Origin: Candidatus Fibrimonadales bacterium
GTDB lineage: Bacteria > Fibrobacterota > Fibrobacteria > Fibrobacterales > Fibrobacteraceae
Direction: 5' to 3'
Length of the DNA: 5,147 nt
Assembly (NCBI GenBank): GCA_009777135.1
Contig: WRMM01000174.1
Location: 1-5,147, forward strand
The stretch's first letter is position 1; each line of letters opens with the position of its first letter. This document shows, piece after piece, positions 1 to 5,147 of this stretch. The notes below the pieces were generated by a model. That model ran no database searches, was not told the DNA's origin, and saw nothing but the letters and a program-made list of their open reading frames with translations. A program made the translations under genes and the position numbers.

Positions 1-1511
1 TGCTCGGAAAATCCATTGAAGCCACTTGCCAGCATTTGCCACGGACGCGCATAAATGAATATGGAATTTTTTGGAAGTTTTTTTAACTCGGTATTTAAAT
101 AATCCTCTTCCGCAAGAAGCTTGTTTTTGTTGTATAAAATATTTTTGTTAAAGCTTTCAACATGCCAAACAGAAAGGCCAATTGCCAAAATCGCTGTTGC
201 TGCGCATACTATTTTTGCCCTGCCGCCAGAAACATCGCACAATCCTGCAGCCATGACAATGGCAAAAAGCGGCAATGCAACAAGCACATATCTTTGATTA
301 ATGTCTATCTCAAACGTTCCGCTTACATTTAAAAGTATAACGGCTATTTGCAAGCAAAACAAAGCAAACAGCAACGTTGCCCACCTGTATTTTTTGCCAA
401 TTATAACCTTAAATAAAAGCCAGGCAAAACTTGCATAAAGCAAAAATGCATAAATAGTATAAAACGGATATTTCAAAAGACCATTTGAATCAAGCCCCGC
501 ATTCCACATTATTCTAATATTGCTTTTTAAATTAAAAATAAAATTCGAAAATGAGTGTGCATCGTGCTGGCCGCCTTGAAAATCGTAGCCTCTGTAGGCA
601 ATCATTGTGTTTATGGAAGGCCAAGAGGCAAGCAGAACAAGAGCAGCAAAAACAGCCAAACGCCAAGGCTTTTCTTTTTCCATAAAGTAAGTGTAATAAA
701 AAAGAACAAAAGGAATAAAACAGAACAGGGTTTCTTGCCTTGTTTGCGCAAAGAAGCCAAGCAATGGTATTATCAACGCAAAATGTTTTAAACTGATTTC
801 TTTAGGCGGAACAAGGGAATAAAAAGCAAGCAAAGCAGCAAATAAAAATACGTATAAAACCTCTGTTGAAGCACTGCGGGACTGCATTAAAAATATTGGC
901 TGGCTCGCTAGGAAAATAGCTGCAGTTAACGCAAGCCACGGATCTTTTGCAAATCTGAACATCGCAAAAAACAGGAGCGCTATTGAGCATAGGGCAAGCG
1001 GCAAATTTACCCGCAAAGCCGTTTCTCTGGTTGGCTCTGCAAACAAAAACGCAATGCTGTGAACAAATGCAAAAGCCTTGCCCTTAAAATTATTCACCGC
1101 ATCTTTGCATTCAAGCTTGCTATCAACCCACACGCCCTGATTGCACACGCTGCCGCTTTGGTCAAAGCGCATTTGCAAAGCCATGGATTCCCAGCTTGTT
1201 TCATCGCTCAAAACCCTGTGCTGCAGGCTTATTTGGGTGCTTGCAAAAACAGTGAATAAAACTAAAAGAGCTGCCAGCCCCAGCATGGAAAGCTTGGACG
1301 GCAAATAATCCTTTGCTCTTTGAAAAATCTCCTTTGCATTCCAGATTAGGGCAATGCAAAGCCATATAAACAGAGCCAGTACTGCATAGTAGCCCCACTC
1401 AATATCCCAAAACTTTGCATAATTCTTTGAAATTTTTTGGAATAAAAAAAATGCCCCTGCAAATACAGGAGCTGTATATACGAGCGGAACTATCAGGGCT
1501 TGAAGCTTCAC
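1..1511 (-). CDS. GT-C family (GT39/ArnT-like) membrane glycosyltransferase, 3' end beyond window
   Basis: This is a minus-strand reading frame of 503 codons that is still open at the window edge. The protein is highly hydrophobic, with roughly 12 to 13 candidate membrane helices (near residues 5-23, 40-57, 74-91, 169-206 as two, 217-232, 243-275 as two, 285-299, 349-368, 378-395, 408-424 and 433-448). Asp103-Glu104 (SDETSWES) sits in the first large extracytoplasmic loop, where GT-C enzymes of the PMT/ArnT type carry their catalytic acidic pair. SRSASTEVLY at 211-220 and NQRYVLVALPL at 405-415 are also typical of that superfamily. Such enzymes transfer sugars from polyprenyl-phosphate donors on the outer face of the inner membrane; donor and acceptor cannot be read here. 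Two predicted helices precede the usual first one. The GTG start overlaps the stop of the upstream lipoprotein gene (GTGA) and has no separate Shine-Dalgarno site, so translation is probably coupled. Family call is fairly sure; the exact function is not. Confidence 0.85.
   Translation of the reverse strand, partial: MKLQALIVPLVYTAPVFAGAFFLFQKISKNYAKFWDIEWGYYAVLALFIWLCIALIWNAKEIFQRAKDYLPSKLSMLGLAALLVLFTVFASTQISLQHRVLSDETSWESMALQMRFDQSGSVCNQGVWVDSKLECKDAVNNFKGKAFAFVHSIAFLFAEPTRETALRVNLPLALCSIALLFFAMFRFAKDPWLALTAAIFLASQPIFLMQSRSASTEVLYVFLFAALLAFYSLVPPKEISLKHFALIIPLLGFFAQTRQETLFCFIPFVLFYYTYFMEKEKPWRLAVFAALVLLASWPSINTMIAYRGYDFQGGQHDAHSFSNFIFNLKSNIRIMWNAGLDSNGLLKYPFYTIYAFLLYASFAWLLFKVIIGKKYRWATLLFALFCLQIAVILLNVSGTFEIDINQRYVLVALPLFAIVMAAGLCDVSGGRAKIVCAATAILAIGLSVWHVESFNKNILYNKNKLLAEEDYLNTELKKLPKNSIFIYARPWQMLASGFNGFSE
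1508..1511 (-). other. GTGA stop/start overlap (translational coupling)
   Basis: On the minus strand the GTG start of the glycosyltransferase gene (1511-1509) and the TGA stop of the lipoprotein gene (1510-1508) share bases. The preceding bases contain no recognisable Shine-Dalgarno sequence. This arrangement is typical of re-initiation by the ribosome that has just terminated, and it indicates that the two proteins are made from one message in linked amounts. Confidence 0.8.
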
Positions 1512-2305
1512 TGCGCATTTAAGTAGTAAAGTCCAACAAACTTATTGTCTTGGCTAAGAGCCAAAAACTGTCTGCCTTTTGGAAGCGTTCCCTTTATTTC
1601 GTAAAGATTTTCGCTCTTATACCCCGATTCTATTTTGCTTCCTTTATCCAAATCCGGAACAAGCAATGTTTCTCTTGCTTCCACGCTGCAATCATAGTCT
1701 TTTGCAGGTTTTGAAAGCACAGGGTAAGAAATAGCCTCAACCGGAGAAGTAACTGAACTTGCTAATTTATAAAGAGCAAAAATATCAGCAGGAACATCTT
1801 TTGGCGCAGGCAATGGATTATTTCTTTTTTCTTTGCGCTTTGTTTTGGGATTGGTAACCTCATCTGCAAAGCTGGCACGCAAGGCAAAAACGCTTCCCTT
1901 GCATGTTGGCTGCCACATAGCCCAGGTGTTTAATATCTTTTCTGCTTCCGTGCCTTCAATAGGGCGGTAAAGCCCAGATGAAACATCTTGCCTGTAGATA
2001 TAGATGTTTTGCGTAACATCCAAATCTTCTTTGGTAATTGTAAATTCTGCGCTCCCTCTTGAGTATTTGCCTTTGCCGGCTTCCAAGGTATAGGAGCCTG
2101 GCTCAATTTTCTCAAATTTGAACTTGCCATCGGGCAAACCGCCGGGAATTTTTTGCGAGGTAAACGGAGTTCCTCTTATCCACACGGTAGGAAGCTCAAC
2201 TGCCTCTCCGCTAATAGGGTCTATGACTGTGCCAGAAACCGAACCTTTTTTGCAAGCCGAGAGGGCAAGCAAGCTAATAGCTATTATTGGTAAAATCTTT
2301 TTCAT
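1508..2305 (-). CDS. Lipoprotein with carboxypeptidase-regulatory-like domain
   Basis: This encodes a 265-residue predicted lipoprotein. The N-terminus has two lysines, a hydrophobic core and the lipobox LSAC, putting the lipidated Cys at residue 18. The next residues are Lys-Lys rather than Asp, so outer-membrane sorting is plausible. Residues 22-105 resemble a carboxypeptidase-regulatory-like (transthyretin-like) beta-sandwich: GSVSGTVIDPISGEAVE, then a glycine-rich loop, KFKFEKIEPGSYTLEAGKG, and a strand ending IYIYRQ. Residues 110-265 contain two further Cys (135 and 196) and match no family I recognise. I chose the ATG at 2305 over an in-frame TTG at 2314 because it places MKK directly before the hydrophobic core. 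No clear Shine-Dalgarno site precedes either. The gene starts 53 bp after the upstream TolB-like gene ends, and its stop overlaps the start of the glycosyltransferase gene by 4 bp. The two proteins may act together in the envelope, but the substrate or partner is unknown. Confidence 0.85.
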   Translation of the reverse strand: MKKILPIIAISLLALSACKKGSVSGTVIDPISGEAVELPTVWIRGTPFTSQKIPGGLPDGKFKFEKIEPGSYTLEAGKGKYSRGSAEFTITKEDLDVTQNIYIYRQDVSSGLYRPIEGTEAEKILNTWAMWQPTCKGSVFALRASFADEVTNPKTKRKEKRNNPLPAPKDVPADIFALYKLASSVTSPVEAISYPVLSKPAKDYDCSVEARETLLVPDLDKGSKIESGYKSENLYEIKGTLPKGRQFLALSQDNKFVGLYYLNAQ

Positions 2306-2358
2306 GGTAAACAATATAGAAAATGTAAAGACTTACCGCAGAATTAGCAGCTGGCGGT

Positions 2359-3324
2359 TCAAAACCAAATATGCACTGCTATGCCTGACGCAAGCAAAGC
2401 ACCTCCAGCTATAAGCGCAATATTCCCAAGGCTCCGAGCATCGTTAGCCTTTTTCAAAGCGGAGTCTCTTTCATTGTCGCTATAAGTTCCGGGCGGCTTT
2501 TCCATCATTTTCCTGTAATCGCTGTTGAGTTTGTTAGCCTGCATTTGCTGGTAAGCGCCGAAGCTGAGAGCGGTAGCTCCGAGGACGTCGAGGGTGAGAG
2601 CGATGAACGTTGGGGAGCGGGATTTTTTTAGTTGAGAGTTGAGAGTTGAGAATTGAGAGTTGGATTCAGAATTAATGCTTTCGCTTTGCATTTTTAACTC
2701 TCCACTCTCAACTCTCAACTCTCCACTGGGTATAATTCTAGCAAAGAGATTAGGCGCCCTCTCTCTTATGGTTCCCAATAAGCCCCTTGCGTCGTTGCTT
2801 TCGGTTACGAAGCTGCCTAGCATGTTGCCGCTCATGGATTCGTAGAGTTCTATGGTGAGCGTGAGCATCCCCTGGAATTTGCCTACGAAGCCCTGCGTAA
2901 CATATTCCGCGCCTATGGCGCGGCCTATTTCTACGGCGCAGCTTTCGTTTAGGCACTGGGATTTGTCCTCTTCTGGAGGCAGGAGCTGGATTATGTTGTC
3001 TCGCGTTAGTATGGAATAGTTTCTTGGCAATGCTTCTCTGGCTTGGGTGCGAAGTTCATCTGTGAGGTGTCGGAACTCGGTGATTGTGAGGTCCGTATCT
3101 TCACCGCTTGGGACTATTTCCAAGACGGCAACGATTTGGGCAGCAGCAGCCGTTATTGCGAAGAGGGTTGCTATTATTGTCTGAACCACGATTTTCTGGA
3201 TTAGAGGATTGCCAGGATTGTTTAAAATTCCCCTCTTGTGCAAAAAAATTCGCCAAAAAGAGAGGGGTGCCCGAAGGGCGGGGTGTGGCCTAGAGCGGTG
3301 ACGTATGCGAATGCTAAGGGTCAT
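2359..3324 (-). CDS. Exported envelope protein with TolB/CsgG-like N-terminal domain and C-terminal membrane pair
   Basis: The longest ATG frame has 321 codons. Residues 45-62 form a hydrophobic signal-like segment ending AAAAQ. Residues 64-186 resemble the TolB-N/CsgG-like fold found in bacterial envelope proteins: VAVLEI, a motif with two close Cys (C114 and C119, QCLNESCAVEIGRAIGAEYV), then alternating strands. Residues 200-232 are encoded by an inverted repeat and form a polar linker. Two hydrophobic segments follow (about 238-260 and 299-321) around a charged stretch, so the C-terminus is probably membrane-embedded. The start is uncertain. ATG at 3324 lies just after the stop of the GIY-YIG gene, with an AGG five bases upstream. 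However, residues 1-43 are encoded largely by repeat-like DNA and do not look like a normal signal peptide n-region. In-frame TTG at 3243 or GTG at 3189 are alternatives. I do not know the protein's function; similar domains occur in cell-surface assembly and transport proteins. Confidence 0.75.
   Translation of the reverse strand: MTLSIRIRHRSRPHPALRAPLSFWRIFLHKRGILNNPGNPLIQKIVVQTIIATLFAITAAAAQIVAVLEIVPSGEDTDLTITEFRHLTDELRTQAREALPRNYSILTRDNIIQLLPPEEDKSQCLNESCAVEIGRAIGAEYVTQGFVGKFQGMLTLTIELYESMSGNMLGSFVTESNDARGLLGTIRERAPNLFARIIPSGELRVESGELKMQSESINSESNSQFSTLNSQLKKSRSPTFIALTLDVLGATALSFGAYQQMQANKLNSDYRKMMEKPPGTYSDNERDSALKKANDARSLGNIALIAGGALLASGIAVHIWF
2630..2727. repeat. Imperfect 32-bp inverted repeat of a 7-bp unit, inside the TolB-like gene
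   Basis: The left arm (2630-2661) and right arm (2696-2727) are reverse complements at 29 of 32 positions, separated by a 34-base spacer. Each arm is built from the 7-base unit GAGAGTT or its complement. Read on the minus strand in the gene's frame, the right arm encodes SGELRVESGEL (residues 200-210) and the left arm encodes NSQFSTLNSQL (222-232). Dispersed elements with this kind of GAGAGTT sequence, giving ELRVESGEL and STLNSQL peptides, occur in other bacterial genomes from memory. No target-site duplication is obvious at the edges. Confidence 0.85.
3183..3300. repeat. Composite repeat element: GGATT-type units plus two inverted repeats
   Basis: Four GATT-containing units (GATT starting at 3190, 3199, 3207 and 3216) recur every 8 to 9 bases on the plus strand, preceded by GTCTGAACCACG-like sequence that starts in 3180-3190. 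Next comes the inverted pair CCCCTCT (3230-3236) and AGAGGGG (3261-3267). After it is a compact palindrome, GCCC-GAA-GGGC (3269-3279). GGATT-type runs next to TCTGAA are familiar as dispersed intergenic sequence in several bacterial phyla, from memory. Because the element lies between two genes and runs into the 5' end of the TolB-like gene, I read it as repeat DNA, not as designed coding sequence. Its exact boundaries are not defined by this single copy. Confidence 0.55.
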
Positions 3325-3326
3325 AT

Positions 3327-4022
3327 TTACCTACGCCGCCTTACTTTACTTACTTTATTTCGCATTTCTATGAAAAATTTTTCGAGCTTTGAAAGATCTG
3401 AAAACCCACCTTCCCAAGGATAAAAATATTCAGGTTTTAAGTTCAATATATCATATCCAAAAATTTTCATTATTCGTATAAAGCTTCCCTCCACATTTCT
3501 AATATTATCGCTGTTATCAGGAAAAATTATAGTGAATTGTGTTGCTCTTTTTTCAATGGCACGACTTAAATGAACATTTTTTGATAAGTCAAGTATCCTA
3601 TTGCCACTAGAAGACCTAGTCATGCCAATGTAATGAACTTGAGACGGAATTTGTCGCCAAGCAATGTAAACAAAGCCTCTATTAGGCAAATCCGCCAAAT
3701 GTTTCTCCATTTCTTTTCTGAAATCTCCATATTTTGGGCACTTTTTTGTGATAATTGACCCATTTTTGGCATCTAAAACATATTTTTCAATATTATAAAC
3801 AGCATCGCAATTATTTTTATAATCTTGGCAAGTTTCTAAAGCTTCTAAAAGCTTTTTTTCCGTTTTTGGACAGAAATTTCCATACTCTCCATTAGAAATG
3901 GAATGCTTTACAATTTTAGCTATTTCTTTCATAGCCTTAACGAATTTAAATCTTTTTTTATCCGGATAGGATAGTATAACATCTTTAAATTTCTTTTCAA
4001 AAGAGTCTTTCTTTTTAGCCAT
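3327..4022 (-). CDS. GIY-YIG-fold nuclease-like protein
   Basis: The chosen ATG gives 231 residues. Residues 1-105 are lysine-rich and largely helical, with several Cys (51, 65, 72, 95), and match no family I recognise. Residues 116-200 look like a GIY-YIG domain: GFVYIAW supplies the GIY position (V118-Y119-I120), HYIGMTR the YIG position (Y131-I132-G133), followed by R142, H151, the candidate metal-binding Glu178 (NVEGSFIRIM) and Asn194. The active-site set therefore appears complete, consistent with a DNA-cleaving enzyme, though a non-catalytic role is possible. The C-terminus is basic (KVSKVRRRR) and contains a tandem 9-bp duplication. ATG 4022 is preferred because GGAG lies nine bases upstream; ATG 4037 and TTG 4115 are alternatives with less support. 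The gene is very AT-rich (11 G/C of 60 at 3421-3480) compared with the FISUMP gene (43 of 60 at 4321-4380), which suggests separate origin. No partner gene, methylase or mobile element is adjacent. Confidence 0.8.
   Translation of the reverse strand: MAKKKDSFEKKFKDVILSYPDKKRFKFVKAMKEIAKIVKHSISNGEYGNFCPKTEKKLLEALETCQDYKNNCDAVYNIEKYVLDAKNGSIITKKCPKYGDFRKEMEKHLADLPNRGFVYIAWRQIPSQVHYIGMTRSSSGNRILDLSKNVHLSRAIEKRATQFTIIFPDNSDNIRNVEGSFIRIMKIFGYDILNLKPEYFYPWEGGFSDLSKLEKFFIEMRNKVSKVRRRR
3340..3357. repeat. Tandem 9-bp direct repeat at 3' end of GIY-YIG gene
   Basis: The plus-strand sequence CTTACTTTA occurs twice, back to back, at 3340-3348 and 3349-3357. Read in the gene's minus-strand frame it gives the repeated Lys-Val pair in KVSKVR near the C-terminus. 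The unit is a multiple of three, so gain or loss of a copy would keep the frame and only change the length of the basic tail. Confidence 0.7.
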
Positions 4023-4031
4023 TTTCCTTTT

Positions 4032-4035
4032 CTCC
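4032..4035 (-). promoter_or_regulatory. Ribosome binding site deciding the GIY-YIG start
   Basis: GGAG on the minus strand ends nine bases before ATG 4022. It overlaps the alternative ATG at 4037, which has only GGGG immediately next to it. The spacing favours the downstream start, which gives MAKKKDSFEKK as the N-terminus. Confidence 0.5.
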
Positions 4036-4059
4036 ATTCCCCATCTGTTTTGTTTACCC

Positions 4060-4093
4060 TTGCCAAACCTATTGGGGAGGTGAGATTTGGCAA
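4060..4093. repeat. 8-bp inverted repeat upstream of the GIY-YIG gene
   Basis: TTGCCAAA (4060-4067) and TTTGGCAA (4086-4093) are perfect complements around an 18-base loop. It lies in the leader of the GIY-YIG gene, 38 to 71 bases before its ATG. It has no T-tract on the minus-strand side, so it is not an intrinsic terminator. It could be a leader hairpin or an operator-like palindrome; nothing here decides which. Confidence 0.4.
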
Positions 4094-4098
4094 AGTCC

Positions 4099-4113
4099 GC
4101 ATCGTTGTGATGC
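4099..4113. repeat. 5-bp hairpin in the FISUMP/GIY-YIG gap
   Basis: GCATC (4099-4103) and GATGC (4109-4113) pair perfectly around a five-base loop. On the plus strand a T-rich stretch follows (4114-4128), which gives a weak terminator-like look, but no plus-strand gene ends here. This short match could arise by chance. Confidence 0.25.
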
Positions 4114-4128
4114 AAATTCTTTTTGTTT

Positions 4129-4150
4129 GCCCATTGCTTACGCTATGGGC
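4129..4150 (-). terminator. Hairpin immediately after the FISUMP stop codon
   Basis: Five bases after the TAG stop (4158-4156), the minus strand reads GCCCAT, an A, GC, the tetraloop GTAA, GC, an A, then ATGGGC. This makes a six-base-pair stem, an A-A mismatch, two more pairs and a GNRA-type loop. The position suits a 3'-end hairpin of the FISUMP message. What follows is A-rich rather than T-rich, so it does not meet the usual rule for an intrinsic terminator and may instead protect the 3' end. Confidence 0.4.
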
Positions 4151-4155
4151 GGTGG

Positions 4156-5147
4156 CTATTCTGCCGCTTCGTCCCGGATGCAACGGACAGGATATAGGGA
4201 GCTCTTAACGACGTTGCTCCTGCTCACATAGCTGACGTCGTGGTCCATGGACCGGCGGTAGGCGTAGCTGGCATTGAACTGCGTAGCACTCCACCATCTG
4301 CCGTAGTAGCCGACATTGTAGAAGCCGCCATCGCTTCCTGATGCGCCGCCGCCGCCCGGGAGAGCCGAAAAGCCGTGGTCGTCTTCGCCTGTGTTGGTGC
4401 TCCAAAGCGTGCTGTTGGCTTTCAATATCGTTCCCCCGCCTCTTGTGCCAGTACCGACTGCCGCCGCAATCATTGCATCCCATTCCTCTTCGCTGGGCAA
4501 ATGCCAGCCGGGAGGGCAAACGCCCTGAACACCGCTGGGAACGGCATTGGAGCTGGCTGAGCCGTTCATAGCCGTACTCCAGTTGTACATTCTGCCGTAA
4601 GTACTACAGTAGTTTTGGTTGCTATTGTAGCACACGCTGCCGCTGGCTTCGTAATTCAAATTCTCCGCCATCCAAGCTTTGCCGCCTATGGTTACGTAAA
4701 CATACTTCTTGCCGTCGCGCTCGTCGCAGAACTGGGGCTTGTCTTTTCCGTAATGATCAATTCGCAGCGTTCCTTCGATAAAACCTGCGCAGGGATCGCC
4801 ATCTGCTGAACTGCTGCTGAGTACAACGCTTGAACTGCTTGGCGTTGACGAACTGCTACTCAATACCGAAGACGAACTTGGAGCGACTGAACTGCTGGAT
4901 GACGTTTCGCTAGAACTGCTCATCGCATTGCTACTTGACGATGGCGAGCTGACCTCGTTGCTACTACTGCTGTTCTGCACATAATTACTTGACGATGAAA
5001 CTCTGCAACTAGGCATTTCCGTCCCTTTAGCCTCCAAACACATCGCCGCAGATACTTCTACGCAAGCCTCTCCAATTTTACAGAAAATATCCCCAGAAGG
5101 CCAAGAAGCAAACATCTGCTCCCTCTCCTCCTCGGTAAAAAATTCTA
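4156..5147 (-). CDS. FISUMP-domain protein with serine-rich linker, 5' end beyond window
   Basis: The frame is open to the right edge and 329 residues are visible. Counting from the Met at 5115, residues 1-37 hold four Cys (12, 18, 26, 37) in a WPSGDIFCKIGEACVEVSA context. Residues 38-103 are a low-complexity serine linker with runs of four to five Ser separated by short spacers. The FISUMP domain runs from about 130 to 316 and shows TIGGKAWMAENLNY, YGRMYNW, GVCPPGWHLPSEEEWDAM, GFSALPGGG, WWSATQ and YPVRCIRD. FISUMP proteins are an expanded family in Fibrobacter and are thought to be exported; Ser-rich linkers commonly join modules of Fibrobacter extracellular proteins. Their biochemical role is not established. 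AGGAGG lies 11 bases before ATG 5115 and could mimic a ribosome binding site. I prefer a partial gene because the upstream codons stay open (FFTEEEREQ), and a start at 5115 would leave no signal peptide. A compact hairpin follows the stop. Confidence 0.85.
   Translation of the reverse strand, partial: EFFTEEEREQMFASWPSGDIFCKIGEACVEVSAAMCLEAKGTEMPSCRVSSSSNYVQNSSSSNEVSSPSSSSNAMSSSSETSSSSSVAPSSSSVLSSSSSTPSSSSVVLSSSSADGDPCAGFIEGTLRIDHYGKDKPQFCDERDGKKYVYVTIGGKAWMAENLNYEASGSVCYNSNQNYCSTYGRMYNWSTAMNGSASSNAVPSGVQGVCPPGWHLPSEEEWDAMIAAAVGTGTRGGGTILKANSTLWSTNTGEDDHGFSALPGGGGASGSDGGFYNVGYYGRWWSATQFNASYAYRRSMDHDVSYVSRSNVVKSSLYPVRCIRDEAAE

Noticed and set aside
555..1398. Short open frames on both strands within 555-1398
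   Set aside because: They fall inside the continuous 503-codon glycosyltransferase frame and have no recognisable features.
2306..2340. Promoter for the lipoprotein gene (TTTACA with TATATT)
   Set aside because: The two boxes are only five bases apart, which does not fit a sigma-70 promoter.
2630..2727. CRISPR-like or phage-type repeat array
   Set aside because: The repeats are a 7-bp unit in two inverted arms without regular unique spacers or nearby cas genes.
3230..3267. CCCCTCT/AGAGGGG inverted repeat as an intrinsic terminator for the GIY-YIG gene
   Set aside because: The stem is only seven pairs with a 24-base loop, and no T-run follows directly on the minus strand; it is better explained as part of a repeat element.
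4023..4115. N-terminal extension of the GIY-YIG protein to a TTG at 4115
   Set aside because: The extension crosses the structured intergenic region, starts at a rare codon without a ribosome binding site, and adds sequence lacking domain character; ATG 4022 with GGAG at nine bases is better.
3929..4183. Minus-strand 84-codon frame overlapping the FISUMP 3' end and GIY-YIG 5' end
   Set aside because: It overlaps two better-supported genes in a different frame and has no motif of its own.
4341..4571. Plus-strand open frames opposite the FISUMP gene (also 4375-4560 and 4615-4809)
   Set aside because: They lie antisense to a well-supported domain, have arginine- and proline-biased composition expected of a shadow frame, and show no motif or ribosome binding site.

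Overview
The window looks like a piece of a Fibrobacter-type genome (phylum Fibrobacterota). The main reason is the gene at the right edge. It encodes a Cys-containing segment, a long serine-rich linker and then a C-terminal domain with the hallmarks of the Fibrobacter succinogenes major paralogous domain (FISUMP). Family identifications rest on motifs read by eye; no database search was possible.

All five genes I can support lie on the minus strand, so transcription runs from right to left. In that order they are: (1) 5147-4156, a FISUMP-domain surface or secreted protein whose 5' end is outside the window; (2) 4022-3327, a small AT-rich gene for a GIY-YIG-fold nuclease-like protein; (3) 3324-2359, an envelope protein with a TolB/CsgG-like N-terminal domain and two C-terminal membrane helices; (4) 2305-1508, a lipoprotein with a carboxypeptidase-regulatory-like beta-sandwich domain; (5) 1511-1, a polytopic GT-C (family 39/ArnT-like) glycosyltransferase whose 3' end is outside the window. 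Genes 4 and 5 share a GTGA stop/start overlap and are almost certainly co-translated. Genes 3 to 5 are tightly spaced and may form one envelope-related transcription unit. Nothing shows that the GIY-YIG and FISUMP genes take part in the same process.

The most unusual content is repetitive DNA intruding into gene 3. A nearly perfect 32-bp inverted repeat built from a 7-bp unit lies in frame inside the gene and encodes a linker. A second composite element, with GGATT-type units and two short inverted repeats, covers the gene's 5' end and makes its start codon uncertain. The 133-bp gap between the FISUMP and GIY-YIG genes contains three short inverted repeats. I see no tRNA, rRNA, CRISPR array, insertion sequence or complete mobile element, and no convincing new multi-gene system. 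Every stretch over 300 bases is covered by a gene; the plus-strand reading frames appear to be shadows.
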